Shown in pieces: positions 48,716 through 59,255 of a stretch of 64,000 nt of DNA. The stretch spans positions 51,637,933-51,701,932 of the forward strand of contig OZ022341.1 of the NCBI GenBank assembly GCA_963989245.1, in the 5' to 3' direction. This DNA comes from Nansenia antarctica (Eukaryota; Chordata; Actinopteri; Argentiniformes; Microstomatidae). The translations under genes were made by a program, and so were the position numbers. The notes beneath the pieces are model-generated. The model saw only the letters and a list, made by a program, of their open reading frames with translations, was not told the origin of the DNA and did no database searches. Within the stretch, counting starts at the first letter, position 1. Each line of letters begins with the position of its first letter.

Positions 48716-49616
48716 TGTAACCAGGGAGTAGCTGAAAAGGACTGTATAATTTAGGAAGGGGCTGGTTATCTAACTAAGGGAGCTAAATAGGCAGTATAGG
48801 AGGATACAGGCAGGGGGCGCCAGCAAACCGTTCGACTAGCAGTTAATGTCGTTAGCATTAGCAAGGGAACTAGCATTAGCAACTAACATTAGCATTGGAG
48901 CTACAAACAACTAACACACGGTATTACATATGAACAACACATTTATTACACGACGGTTGTATACATCCCCATATATACATTCCCTCCCGGCCGGCCACAC
49001 ACACTCTCAATCACTCACTGATAGTCTCTGGCCTGAACAGGCTTATAGTCCAGTGGCGTGGTGCGCGTTGAGGCCTGGTGGAATGGCATGTGCGTCGATG
49101 AAGTGGTCCGCGTCGAAGCTCCGCTGGAGTCTGTGTTCGCTCGTGGAGGCGACGATTAATGTCCAGCTGGCGTCCCGCTTGGTCCAACGTTGAACAGCCG
49201 GCCGCTGGCAAGGCGGTCCAACGGGAACACAACTAACAGGCTACAGTGGCTCACTCAATAATCGCTTTTCCTGGCGTCTTCAGTTGCTGCACGGTGTGCG
49301 CGCTGCTGAATCCGCCATCTTAGATCGGCTTCGTTGCTTCTCTCGTTCTACTTCTCTCTCGTTCTGCTTCTCTACACACACTGACTCGCGGACTACTTCC
49401 GTCTCTTATATAGGCACCACCGAACGTAACATCCGGGTCACAGACACACCCCGGATATACTACGTCATCAACATATACATAAACAGTACAATAATAATAC
49501 ATACACTTCACAAACGTATATGAATTGTATAGAAAATAATAAAGAAATAACTGGGGCAAAATAGGGCTGGTTTGGGGAAACTAAAACTGGCACTAAAACT
49601 GTGGGCCTTCACAACA
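48716..49616 (-). repeat. 3' LTR of the full-length BEL/Pao element
   Basis: TGTAACC...CACAACA on the + strand. The minus-strand AATAAA is the inverse of 48942-48947. Compared with the LTRs of the chimeric element it lacks about 115 bp (the part with the poly-G run). Confidence 0.95.
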
Positions 49617-49639
49617 GCCGCCCCATGAAACCCTCGGTT

Positions 49640-52600
49640 TCAGTTAACTAAGAAGGCACACTGGCTAGGCTGCTCTAGCAGCGTGAGGTAGGAGGTGATA
49701 GTGTCCTGGCTAATTTGAGGGAGCTCAATCAGGCGTGCCACAGGTCGGGTGTAAGTGCGACCACCAACGTCCACGATGGCCGTCCGCACCCTTCCATCCG
49801 GACCCGGCAGGACCTTGGTCACTCTGCCTGTCTGCCAGGCGGCGCGTGGAAGGGACTGGTCGATCACCAGTACCACGGCACCTTCGGACAAGTTGTCTCT
49901 CTCCCTCGTCCACTTCTGCCTGACTTGCAGGGTCGGCAGGTAGTGCAGTATGAACTGCTTCCAGAACTGGTCCGCGAGCACCTGGCTGTGCCTCCACCAT
50001 CTTCTTCCGGTGAGCTCTGCAGGGTCGTAGACTACCTGAGGCAGTGCAGAGTCTCGCCGCCCCATCAGCAAGAAGTTAGGCGTGATGGGATCCAGATCTG
50101 CTACATCACTGGAGGTATAGCCTAGGGGCCGGGAGTTCAAGATGCCCTCAATCTCTGCTAGCACAGTCTGGAGCACCTCATCGGTAGGTACCTTCTGTCC
50201 GAGAATGGTACGTAGGACGTTCTTTACTGAGCGAATCTCCCGCTCCCAGGCTCCCCCGAAGTGTGGAGCATTTGGGGGGTTGAACTCAAACTTCACTTGC
50301 TGGGATGCGAGTCGGTCATGGGCCTCCTCAGTCATCGCAGCGTAGCTCGCCCTCAGCTCGGCCTCACCACCGACGAAGTTGGTGCCTCTGTCCGACCGGA
50401 GGGTCTTAGGGGTCCCTCGCCTGGAGGTGAACCTCTTGAAGGACATGAGGAAGCTGTCGCTTGTGAGCTGGTGCAGAACTTCCAGGTGCATTGCTCTCGT
50501 CGTCAGGCACGTGTAGATGATGCCCCACCGCTTTTCGGAGGCTCGCCGGTTTCGGACTAGGAGTGGCCCGAAACAGTCGACCCCAGTAGAGTGGAACGGA
50601 GCCTGTCTCAGTCGCAGCCGGTCCTCGGGCAGATCGGACATCATGGGCTGCGGCGGCGTGGCTCGCCACCTCTGGCAGTCCGAGCAGGACCTTTGATATC
50701 TCCGTACCGCCTCCCGTCCATGGAGTATCCAGAATCTCCGTCGTACCTCCGCGAAGACACGCTCTCCACCCGCGTGCTGCACTTTGTCATCATGGTGCTT
50801 GATGACCAACCTGGTGACCTGATGCTTAGTGGGAAGCACGATGGGATGCTTCGTGTCCAGGTCTAGATCTTGAGCGCGGCGCAGTCTGCCACCCACGCGA
50901 ATGAGAACACCGTCGAGCTCTGGAGCTAAGCCGCGGAGTCTACTGTCCGAGGGGATCGGCTTCCCTTTCTCGAGACACTCCCGCTCTCGGGAGAAGGCAT
51001 CCTGTTGGGCACTCTGCAGCACCAGGAGCTCCGCCGCGGTGTAATCTTCGGCGCTGAGCGTAGTATCTAGGGGTAGACCGGCCTTGGAGCAGAACATCCT
51101 CTTCTGCAGCTCTTCGAGCGTCTCACACTCCTCTCCTGGAGTAGTCGCAGGGTCTACGACCTGGGTGACTCCGCAGAACAACGTCTTACGCAGCTCTTTG
51201 TCCTCTCGGTCTTCTGCTAACGCCGGCGTGGCTGGCCACTCTGACTCCCGCTCTTGTAGGAAGTCTGGTCCCGTGTGATACAGGTGGGGCTCAGCCAGAT
51301 CTTGTAGAGTTGCCCCTCTCGTGATGACGTCAGCAGGGTTCCTCTTGGTGTCTACATAACGCCAGCAGTTCACCTCAGTCAACTCCAGAATCTCTGCGAC
51401 TCGGGTGCCCACGAACACCTTGTACCGACATGAGCTGGACTTCAACCACTGGAGGACGGTAGTGGAGTCTGACCACATGGTGACGCTCTTCAGAGGTAGC
51501 TGGAGCTCGTCGAGCAGGAACCTTCCCAGTTGCGCGCCGTTCAGGGCAGCACACAGCTCCAGTCTTGGGATGGACTGTTGCTTCTTCGGCGCCACTCGGG
51601 AACGTGCCAGGACAAACGAGACGTGGACTTCACCTCCAAGCTCTGCCGCTCTGACGTATGCCACGGACCCGTACGCCATCTCCGAGGCGTCGCAGAATAC
51701 ATGTAGCGTGAGGACACTCCTCTCTAGGTCCGTGGAGGGAGGGAAGTAGCTCCGCTGCAGCTTGATGTGCTGGAGAGTGGGAAGTTCCTGCTCCCAGGCC
51801 TTCCACTTCTCTCCTAGGTGACGAGGCAGAGGATCGTCCCATCCTCGTTCTTGGGCCCACAGCTCCCGGACAAGCACCTTGGCCACCGTCGTGAAGGGAG
51901 CGATATATCCCAGTGGGTCGTACTGGCTCGCTAGTGTGCTGTATATCGTTCTCATCGTGACGCGTTGAGGCTTGGCAGGCTTATTGCGATAGCGTAGAGT
52001 GTCCGTCTGGAACTGCCAGATAAGTCCGAGCGTCATCTCCTGAGCATCATCTGGTGAGTGAGAGACCCAAGCCTCGCTGCTGGTCGAGGTGGCCTCCTTC
52101 GGGAGGTCTCTGATGACTTGCGGGTCGTTGCTGGCCCACTGGCAGATCTCAAATCCACCCTCCTGGAGATGAGCACGCAGGTCCTGGACTAACTGACGGG
52201 CTTCCGTGGCTGTCTTCGAACTGTGAAGGCAGTTGTCCACATAAAAACTCTTATGGACGGCGTCAAACACTCCAGGAGGTGCCGTCTCCTGCGCGGCGTG
52301 AGTCTGTAGCGCATAGGTAGCGCAGCAGGGGCTGCAGGTTGTCCCGAAGGGTAGCACCTCCCACTGGTAGATAGAGGGGTCGGGGTCGCTCGGGTCCTCT
52401 CTCCAGAGAAACCTCATGAGTGGCTTGTCTTCCTCCAACATCCTGACCTGGTGAAACATTCGCTTAATGTCACCACTGACTGCGATCGGCTGCTGACGGA
52501 AGCGCACCAGAACTCCCAAGAGGGCTGGGGTCAAGGTTGGACCAGGGAGAAGATAGTGGTTGAGGTTGAGCTTCCCCACCTGGTAGCTACAGTTGAAGAC

Positions 52601-55600
52601 CACTCGGTTCTTCCCGTTGTGGTGAACATTGTGGTGCGGGAGGTACCAAGACTCGGCACTCTGGTTCGCCTCGGCTGGCTCAAGCTTCTTCACCAGACCG
52701 GACTCCGTCAGTTTCTTCATCTCCGTTCGGTAAGAAGCAGCAAGGACCTCGTCCTTCCTCATACGCTTCTCAGTGCTGGTAAGACACTGTAGGACGGTTC
52801 GAGGGGATACTCGAAACTCTGGCATGAGTTCTCTGCGGAGTAGTGGTGTGACGTATCTCTTAACGCCCTGGACTTCGATACGCACTGTCTTTGCTTTAAG
52901 GAGGTCTAGGGCGTAGACGTCCTCCTTTGACCGTACGTAGAGCTTCTCATTCTTGTAGGGCGCAACGTCTAGCGTCCACAGCTTCTGGACGTTGTCTAGC
53001 AGCGCCACATTCATGGAGTCCACACTGGTGTGAAGGCAGTTGATGGTCTGCACTTCTTCGGTGCGGACATGGAGGGATGACGTAGCTCTCCCGTCTCTAT
53101 CTCTCCACTCGGTAGCGCCTTGGAGGGCCCACCCAAGCGCAGTCTGAACAGCCATCGGGCAGCCTCGTGGTCCTCTCAGCGGAGGACGGAGCGACACGAT
53201 CAGTGCAGCGTTGTCCGAGCCGATGAGAAGGGTTGGCTCCGCTCCCTCTATCGGATGTAGTTCTACTCGCCGTAGGTGGGGATATCTTGCGCGTAACCTC
53301 TCCAGGGGGTAGTCGTAGCGGGAGAGCGCTAGCTGGTCGGCGGTGAAGACATTCTGAAGCCGATGTCTATCCGACGGCCTCCCCGCCGGGGAGATAGAGA
53401 AGTTGATTCTCGCCCCGGTGACCTCTTTAAGGTCGCGACGTATCGTGCGCAGAGTCAGCTTCTCCTCAGTCCCGTGGAGCCCCAACCGGTGCACTGCCTC
53501 CTGGAGGAGGATGGTCCGTTCCGACCCGTCGTCTAGAACGGCGTACGTGTCGTACACAACGTTGTTGTGGTGGAGTCGGACCTTCACCACCTTCAGTAGG
53601 ACCTTGGAGCCGCTGCTCTGGGTTGGGTCTAGGTAGTAGACAGGGGTTTCCTCTTCCGGTGCGCGACCGGACCTAGGGCTTCTGGTGCCCTCCGTGGACC
53701 TGGCGAGGGAGACCTCGTGTAGAATGTTGAGGTGGACCTCCTCACAGCGATTGCACTTTCTCCTCAAGGTGCAGTTCTTAGCCAGATGGTCGCGCCCACA
53801 GTTCCAGCACCTCTGGTTCTCCTCGAGCCACCTCTGCTTGTCCTCGGTACTCAGGTTGTTGAAGTCACTGCACTCATTGAACCAGTGCTCGCTGGTGCAG
53901 TACGGACATGGCGGTGGACCTCTCCGTCCCTTTTGAGGGGGTTGAGAGGAATCCTTTCCCTCAGGTCGGGCTTTCCTCTCTCTCCGAGGCTCCTCCTCCG
54001 TGTGCAGCACTCCTACTGGGCGTCCTCTGTTCGAGCTCGGCCGGTCCCAGCGGTCTCCCTTCTCCCTCTCCTTCTTCGGCTCAGCGTAACCCATGGCGTC
54101 TACGTTGGTGTCATGCACTTCCTCCAGTAGGAACTCCGCGAAGGCAGCCATGCTCAGACCCAACTTCTCGGGGTTACGAACGCGCTGCTGTCGCCGGAAC
54201 CTCTCCTGCCGGAAGCGTGGGATCTTGCGGAGCAGCCGCTCTACGTTGGAGGTGCTGTTGATCTCGCTGGCGCCAGCTGGGCCCTGCGTCTTCAGCATTC
54301 CAACCAAGGTGTGCACGCGGAGCGCGAAGTCATCCAGCGCCCGGTCATCCTTGATGGGGGCCTGCTGTTCGAGGGCTTGCAGTTCAGCAAGGGCGTGGTT
54401 CCAGGGACGACCGTAGCGGGCATCCAAGTCAGCGAGCGCTCTGGTGTAAGGTGTAGGTGCGGAGGCATGAGCCAGTACCATGTTGTGGGCTCTGGGGTTC
54501 CTCACATGCTGAAGGAGAATCGCATATTTGTAGGACTCCGAGCAGGAGTTGTCCAAGAGCGTGTCTAGGCAGATGCGTAGCTCCACATACTGGCTCCTGT
54601 CCTCGTCCTTGAAGAAGGGGAACTTGGGTCCCTCCACCTGGGGGAACATCCTGTAGTGGATCATCGGGGCTGGAGTGACGGTCTGGGTGTCCGGCCTGCA
54701 TGCATTTTGGTGCACTGGAGGACCTAGGGGTGTGCTACGCTCTTGGGGGATGGCTCCCCTCCCGGGCAGCGACGCTGGCTCCCTCTGGGCCGCGTAGCGG
54801 TCGGGTCCCTGGTCCTCTTCCTTCCAGGTGGTCAGCTGGGCCTGCAGTTGGACAGTCATGGCGGGGGTCATGGAGCCATCGGCGGGGGGTTCAGGAGATG
54901 GCACTCGAGAGGGCCGTGCGGATGATGCTCTGGAGCTACGGGCCGACGGACCTCTGCTGATGCACACGTCGCGCATGGTCTGCATCACTTCCTCCATCTT
55001 CTCCGCGTGCAGTTGCTCTCTCTCCATCTGGAGGCGGTCGCGCTCCATCTGGAAGCGTTCACGTTCTAGCGCCTCCTGGCGCTGTCTCTCCGCCTGGAGG
55101 CGGTCGCGCTCCATCTGGAAGCGTTCACGTTCTAGCGCCTCCTGGCGCTGTCTCTCCGCCTCGCGTTCCGCTCCGTTCATCTGGAAGCGTTCACGTTCTA
55201 GCGCCTCCTGGCGCTGTCTCTCCGCCGCGCGTTCCGCTCCGTCCATCTGGAAGCGTTCACGTTCTAGCGCCTCCTGGCGCTGTCTCCCCGCCGCCTCCAT
55301 CTGGAGGCGCTCGCGTTCTAGCGCCTCCTGGCGCTGTCTCCCCGCCGCCTCCATCTGGAGGCGCTCGCGCTCGAAATGGATGCGTTCCCTCTCTAACGCC
55401 ATCTCGGCCTGTTGGCGCTCCCGCTCTAACGCCATCTCGGCCTGTTGGCGCATATATTCTGACAGCGCGGCACTACTCCCTCTGGAGTGCAGGCTATCCG
55501 CCCCAGAGGCATAACTGCCCACGGAAGCCCTGGACCGGTAGGAAGCCACTGAGCGGCAGGAGCTAGGTCTCGAGCGCGCCGTACTGGGAGGCAGATCGTT

Positions 55601-55951
55601 AAGGCTGAGGCCCTCCCTCTTCCGCCCGCAGGCGCTGTCGGACCGGGCCTCTCCTTCCTGTTCTTCCGTTTCCACGGCAAAACCCTGCGGTTCTGCCATC
55701 TCATCCTCAGGCTGGTGCTCTTTGAGGGCTGTCTCAGTGCTAGCCACCCGCGCGCCGGCGGACACCTCGGCCTCTCCGACCACTGTATCCCGTGGAGTGC
55801 GCTCCTCGCTACCACTCAGTGAGCTTTCGAGCTCAAGCTCATACTCCTGTAACCTCGGAGGCAACCGCGGGACTCTCTGTGGTCGTGGCTCTGGCTCAGG
55901 GGGCGGAGAAGGGGGGGTAACTGTCTGGTCTGGTTGGCTGCGCTCAGCCAT
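49640..55951 (-). CDS. BEL/Pao Gag-Pol polyprotein
   Basis: An uninterrupted 2103-codon frame. Order: Arg/Glu-rich coiled-coil repeats (about 170-320); DUF1759 gag region (about 440-550); zinc knuckles CPYCTSEHWFNEC, CWNCGRDHLAKNC and CNRCEEVH (about 680-738); A17 aspartic protease with LDDGSERTIL (about 800-812); reverse transcriptase with GDIKRMFHQV (about 1160) and the catalytic box FYVDNCLHS (about 1240), where the usual second Asp is Asn; RNase H with FCDASEMAYGS (about 1425) and SDSTTVLQWL (about 1495); integrase with an HHCC zinc domain (HHDDKVQHAGG, CSDCQRW, about 1717-1760) and catalytic Asp, Asp, Glu in GVDCFGPL, RSDRGTNFVG and WEREIRSVKN (about 1790-1910); and the DUF5641 C-terminus (about 2000-2090). 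This is the full protein set for making virus-like particles, copying the RNA and inserting the DNA. Confidence 0.95.
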   Translation of the reverse strand: MAERSQPDQTVTPPSPPPEPEPRPQRVPRLPPRLQEYELELESSLSGSEERTPRDTVVGEAEVSAGARVASTETALKEHQPEDEMAEPQGFAVETEEQEGEARSDSACGRKREGLSLNDLPPSTARSRPSSCRSVASYRSRASVGSYASGADSLHSRGSSAALSEYMRQQAEMALERERQQAEMALERERIHFERERLQMEAAGRQRQEALERERLQMEAAGRQRQEALERERFQMDGAERAAERQRQEALERERFQMNGAEREAERQRQEALERERFQMERDRLQAERQRQEALERERFQMERDRLQMEREQLHAEKMEEVMQTMRDVCISRGPSARSSRASSARPSRVPSPEPPADGSMTPAMTVQLQAQLTTWKEEDQGPDRYAAQREPASLPGRGAIPQERSTPLGPPVHQNACRPDTQTVTPAPMIHYRMFPQVEGPKFPFFKDEDRSQYVELRICLDTLLDNSCSESYKYAILLQHVRNPRAHNMVLAHASAPTPYTRALADLDARYGRPWNHALAELQALEQQAPIKDDRALDDFALRVHTLVGMLKTQGPAGASEINSTSNVERLLRKIPRFRQERFRRQQRVRNPEKLGLSMAAFAEFLLEEVHDTNVDAMGYAEPKKEREKGDRWDRPSSNRGRPVGVLHTEEEPRRERKARPEGKDSSQPPQKGRRGPPPCPYCTSEHWFNECSDFNNLSTEDKQRWLEENQRCWNCGRDHLAKNCTLRRKCNRCEEVHLNILHEVSLARSTEGTRSPRSGRAPEEETPVYYLDPTQSSGSKVLLKVVKVRLHHNNVVYDTYAVLDDGSERTILLQEAVHRLGLHGTEEKLTLRTIRRDLKEVTGARINFSISPAGRPSDRHRLQNVFTADQLALSRYDYPLERLRARYPHLRRVELHPIEGAEPTLLIGSDNAALIVSLRPPLRGPRGCPMAVQTALGWALQGATEWRDRDGRATSSLHVRTEEVQTINCLHTSVDSMNVALLDNVQKLWTLDVAPYKNEKLYVRSKEDVYALDLLKAKTVRIEVQGVKRYVTPLLRRELMPEFRVSPRTVLQCLTSTEKRMRKDEVLAASYRTEMKKLTESGLVKKLEPAEANQSAESWYLPHHNVHHNGKNRVVFNCSYQVGKLNLNHYLLPGPTLTPALLGVLVRFRQQPIAVSGDIKRMFHQVRMLEEDKPLMRFLWREDPSDPDPSIYQWEVLPFGTTCSPCCATYALQTHAAQETAPPGVFDAVHKSFYVDNCLHSSKTATEARQLVQDLRAHLQEGGFEICQWASNDPQVIRDLPKEATSTSSEAWVSHSPDDAQEMTLGLIWQFQTDTLRYRNKPAKPQRVTMRTIYSTLASQYDPLGYIAPFTTVAKVLVRELWAQERGWDDPLPRHLGEKWKAWEQELPTLQHIKLQRSYFPPSTDLERSVLTLHVFCDASEMAYGSVAYVRAAELGGEVHVSFVLARSRVAPKKQQSIPRLELCAALNGAQLGRFLLDELQLPLKSVTMWSDSTTVLQWLKSSSCRYKVFVGTRVAEILELTEVNCWRYVDTKRNPADVITRGATLQDLAEPHLYHTGPDFLQERESEWPATPALAEDREDKELRKTLFCGVTQVVDPATTPGEECETLEELQKRMFCSKAGLPLDTTLSAEDYTAAELLVLQSAQQDAFSRERECLEKGKPIPSDSRLRGLAPELDGVLIRVGGRLRRAQDLDLDTKHPIVLPTKHQVTRLVIKHHDDKVQHAGGERVFAEVRRRFWILHGREAVRRYQRSCSDCQRWRATPPQPMMSDLPEDRLRLRQAPFHSTGVDCFGPLLVRNRRASEKRWGIIYTCLTTRAMHLEVLHQLTSDSFLMSFKRFTSRRGTPKTLRSDRGTNFVGGEAELRASYAAMTEEAHDRLASQQVKFEFNPPNAPHFGGAWEREIRSVKNVLRTILGQKVPTDEVLQTVLAEIEGILNSRPLGYTSSDVADLDPITPNFLLMGRRDSALPQVVYDPAELTGRRWWRHSQVLADQFWKQFILHYLPTLQVRQKWTRERDNLSEGAVVLVIDQSLPRAAWQTGRVTKVLPGPDGRVRTAIVDVGGRTYTRPVARLIELPQISQDTITSYLTLLEQPSQCAFLVN
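55010..55445 (-). repeat. Coding tandem repeats in gag (Glu/Arg coiled coil)
   Basis: Minus-strand repeats encode variants of RQRQEALERERFQM with spacers such as NGAEREAE or ERDRLQAE. There are about seven units here, against about three in the chimeric element (33100-33355). Predicted form is a long charged coiled coil. Confidence 0.85.
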
Positions 55952-55970
55952 GCTATCACTACACTACCTA

Positions 55971-55987
55971 TCCGGCTCGAAGGACCA
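55971..55987 (-). promoter_or_regulatory. Primer-binding site, tRNA-Tyr
   Basis: Same TGGTCCTTCGAGCCGGA on the coding strand as in the chimeric element, two bases inside the 5' LTR. Confidence 0.85.
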
Positions 55988-55989
55988 AT

Positions 55990-56932
55990 TGTAACCAGGG
56001 AGTAGCTGAAAAGGACTGTATAATTTAGGAAGGGGCTGGTTATCTAACTAAGGGAGCTAAATAGGCAGTATAGGAGGATACAGGCAGGGGGCGCCAGCAA
56101 ACCGTTCGACTAGCAGTTAATGTCGTTAGCATTAGCAAGGGAACTAGCATTAGCATTAGCCTTCAAACAACTAGCATTAGCATTGGAGCTACAAACAACT
56201 AACATTAGCATTGGAGCTACAAACAACTAACACACGGTATTACATATGAACAACACATTTATTACACGACGGTTGTATACATCCCCATATATACATTCCC
56301 TCCCGGCCGGCCACACACACTCTCAATCACTCACTGATAGTCTCTGGCCTGAACAGGCTTATAGTCCAGTGGCGTGGTGCGCGTTGAGGCCTGGTGGAAT
56401 GGCATGTGCGTCGATGAAGTGGTCCGCGTCGAAGCTCCGCTGGAGTCTGTGTTCGCTCGTGGAGGCGACGATTAATGTCCAGCTGGCGTCCCGCTTGGTC
56501 CAACGTTGAACAGCCGGCCGCTGGCAAGGCGGTCCAACGGGAACACAACTAACAGGCTACAGTGGCTCACTCAATAATCGCTTTTCCTGGCGTCTTCAGT
56601 TGCTGCACGGTGTGCGCGCTGCTGAATCCGCCATCTTAGATCGGCTTCGTTGCTTCTCTCGTTCTACTTCTCTCTCGTTCTGCTTCTCTACACACACTGA
56701 CTCGCGGACTACTTCCGTCTCTTATATAGGCACCACCGAACGTAACATCCGGGTCACAGACACACCCCGGATATACTACGTCATCAACATATACATAAAC
56801 AGTACAATAATAATACATACACTTCACAAACGTATATGAATTGTATAGAAAATAATAAAGAAATAACTGGGGCAAAATAGGGCTGGTTTGGGGAAACTAA
56901 AACTGGCACTAAAACTGTGGGCCTTCACAACA
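55990..56932 (-). repeat. 5' LTR of the full-length BEL/Pao element
   Basis: Carries the coding-strand TATA box as the inverse of TTATATA (56722-56728). It is longer than the 3' LTR by 42 bp because of an extra GCATTAGCC.../CAAACAACTA repeat block around 56148-56225. Confidence 0.95.
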
Positions 56933-57217
56933 GTAGCTCTGTCTGTCTCTGTCTCTGTCTCTGCCTCTGTCTCTGTCTCTGTCTCTGTCTCTGTCTCTGT
57001 CTCTCTCTCTTTCTCTCTCTCTCCTTGCTCTGTCTCTCTCTCTCCTTGCTCTGTCTCTCTCGCTCTATTTCTATTTCTATTTCTATCCCAGCTCCATTCC
57101 GAGGTGGTAGGTGACAGTGATGAGAGAGAGGTGAGGATATGTTTATTAGAGTCAGATAGGAGATGATCTATTTGTGAACACTGCTGGTGCTGTCTCTATG
57201 CCCCAATAGATATCTCC
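56933..57217. repeat. (CTGTCT)n-type simple repeat and spacer
   Basis: 56937-57080 is built of TCTGTC, TCTC and CCTTGCTCTGTC repeats, followed by (TATTTC)n. No gene. Confidence 0.85.
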
Positions 57218-57575
57218 TTGGCTCTGGGTCTCAGCCTCTCTCTCCCTGGCTCTGGGTCTCAGCCTCTCTCTCCCTGGCTCTGGGTCTCAGCCTCTCTCTC
57301 CCTGGCTCTGGGTCTCAGCCTCTCTCTCCCTGGCTCTGGGTCTCAGCCTCTCTCTCCCTGGCTCTGGGTCTCAGCCTCTCTCTCCCTGGCTCTGGGTCTC
57401 AGCCTCTCTCTCCCTGGCTCGGGGTCTCAGCCTCTCTCTCCCTGGCTCTGGGTCTCAGCCTCTCTCTCCCTGGCTCTGGGTCTCAGCCTCTCTCTCCCTG
57501 GCTCGGGGTCTCAGCCTCTCTCTCCCTGGCTCTGGGTCTCAGCCTCTCTCTCCCTGGCTCGGGGTCTCAGCCTCT
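57218..57575 (+). repeat. 28-bp minisatellite
   Basis: About 12.8 copies of GGCTCTGGGTCTCAGCCTCT plus CTCTCCCT, with GGCTCGGGG variants. Open frames across it are artefacts. Confidence 0.95.
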
Positions 57576-57856
57576 TGATGACTTGTTAACTAGACTTGTT
57601 TTAAGTCGCTTTGGATAAAGGCGTCCTCTAAATGTCTAAAAACTGAATCTAAATGTAAATCTATCCTAGCTCTGGGTCTCATGACAGGCAGAACCAGAAG
57701 GCTATTCTGGGTAGAGGAGAGGGAGACAGATCTGTTGCTATAATAACATTTCAGACATACCATACTCACTGCTGTGTAGAGCAATGAATGGCTTTCATGC
57801 ACCTTTACAATATAGGTGCATTGACTTTGGAAGTAAAACAGTTTAAAGAAAGTAAA
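57576..57856. other. SINE tail remnant and unique sequence
   Basis: AAGTCGCTTTGGATAAAGGC followed by GTCCTCTAAATG (57604-57640) is the typical 3' part of fish SINEs. The rest shows nothing recognisable. Confidence 0.5.
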
Positions 57857-58441
57857 TACCACCACCATCGTGACCATCATCACCACCACCATCGTGACCG
57901 TGACCATCATCACCACCACCACCATCGTGACCATCATCACCACCACCACCATTGTGACCATCATCACCACCACCACCATCGTGACCATCATCACCACCAC
58001 CACCACCATCGTGACCATCATCACCACCACCACCATCGTGACCATCATCACCACCACCACCACCAACGTGACCATCACCACCACCACCATCGTGACCATC
58101 ATCACCACCACCACCATCGTGACCATCACCCCCACCACCATCGTGACCGTGACCATCATCATCACCACCACCACCACCATCGTGACCATCATCAACACCA
58201 CAACCATCGTGAACATCATCACCACCACCACCACCACCACCATCGTGACCATCATCACCACCACCACCACCATCGTGACCATCATCCCCACCACCACCAC
58301 CATCGTGACCATCATCACCACCACCACCACCATCGTGACCACCATCACCACCACCACCATCGTGACCATCATCACCACCACCACCATCGTGACCACCACC
58401 ACCACCATCGTGACCGGGACTATAATCCCCACCACCACCAC
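57857..58441 (+). repeat. Degenerate ACC/ATC minisatellite
   Basis: Units of CATCGTGACCATCATC followed by three to five CACCAC triplets, about 27-33 bp each. The same repeat resumes at 59204-59255 beyond an inserted solo LTR. His-rich, Thr/Ile-rich and Val/Met-rich frames here come from the repeat. Confidence 0.93.
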
Positions 58442-59203
58442 TGTGACGGCTGCACCAAATCGCCGCACATGGTGTCAGTAGCAAACACACTTACAACACA
58501 CCTTTCCTTTGTTCATTCAGTTAGTTTAACATTTACGTTTCAGTACACATCACCACCACCCCATAACAAACAGACCTTGGTTTTGTTTCACACATGTTCA
58601 GTCCTTTATTGACAGTATTGATCACATGCTGCTAAATTCTGTCTTTCTCCTCCATGGTCCATGTGTCTCACAGGGAGTCGTCCGCCACCTCCTCTGGGCC
58701 TTGCCTTTCAGAGGCAAGGTTTGAGCGGCCATTTTGGACCCTGCTAAATACAGAGGGTGGGGGTGGTGGACTGTGCCATCTCCCGGGAGACTACAGGGGG
58801 AGGGATTGGTTTAGTTTAACTGTTTATATTATTTGTTTAACATTGGCATTATGTATGCAAGTCATTCAAATGGCATAAATGTGTGTTGCATAACTTTATT
58901 GCTTGTGTTGAATTGTTTGAGTATAGTTGTTCATTTATGTATTAGTTTAATTAATTGATTCCCTGTATGATTTAAATGTACCTGACCAGGTCTATACCTT
59001 GAGGTCATCAGTGTCAGGAGGCAGGTGTTCTGTTCTTGTTCTGTTCAGTTATCCGTTAATTTGGGCCCGTCCATTATGTTATTCATTTTCCTTTGTAACC
59101 CACTGTTGGTTTTTGTTAACCCTGTATTATTTTTGGGTAAATAAAAACCCTTAATTCACATTTTCCCTGTGTCCTCGTGCCTATACTTGCTCGGTCCATC
59201 ACA
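58442..59203 (+). mobile_element. Solo LTR inside the ACC/ATC repeat
   Basis: 762 bp with TGTGACGGCTGC ... GGTCCATCACA ends and a 5-bp duplication ACCAC (58437-58441 and 59204-59208). The duplication is less decisive because the target is repetitive. A polyadenylation signal AATAAA lies near 59140, about 60 bp before the end. The same repeat continues on both sides, which supports an insertion. Confidence 0.75.
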
Positions 59204-59255
59204 ACCACCATCATCGTGACTATGACCATCATCACCACCACCACCACCATCATGA

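Larger units (their letters stand above)
48716..56932 (-). mobile_element. Full-length BEL/Pao LTR retrotransposon
   Basis: Two LTRs (901 and 943 bp), a perfect 5-bp duplication GTAGC (48711-48715 and 56933-56937), a tRNA-Tyr primer site and one uninterrupted gag-pol frame. The LTRs agree except for a 42-bp indel in the TTAGCATTAGCATTGG repeat region, so the insertion is young. It is probably still coding-competent and is the closest visible source of enzymes for the chimeric element 14 kb away. Confidence 0.95.

Noticed and set aside
57590..58612. His-rich, Thr/Ile-rich and Val/Met-rich frames of up to 292 codons
   Set aside because: All derive from the degenerate ACC/ATC repeat.
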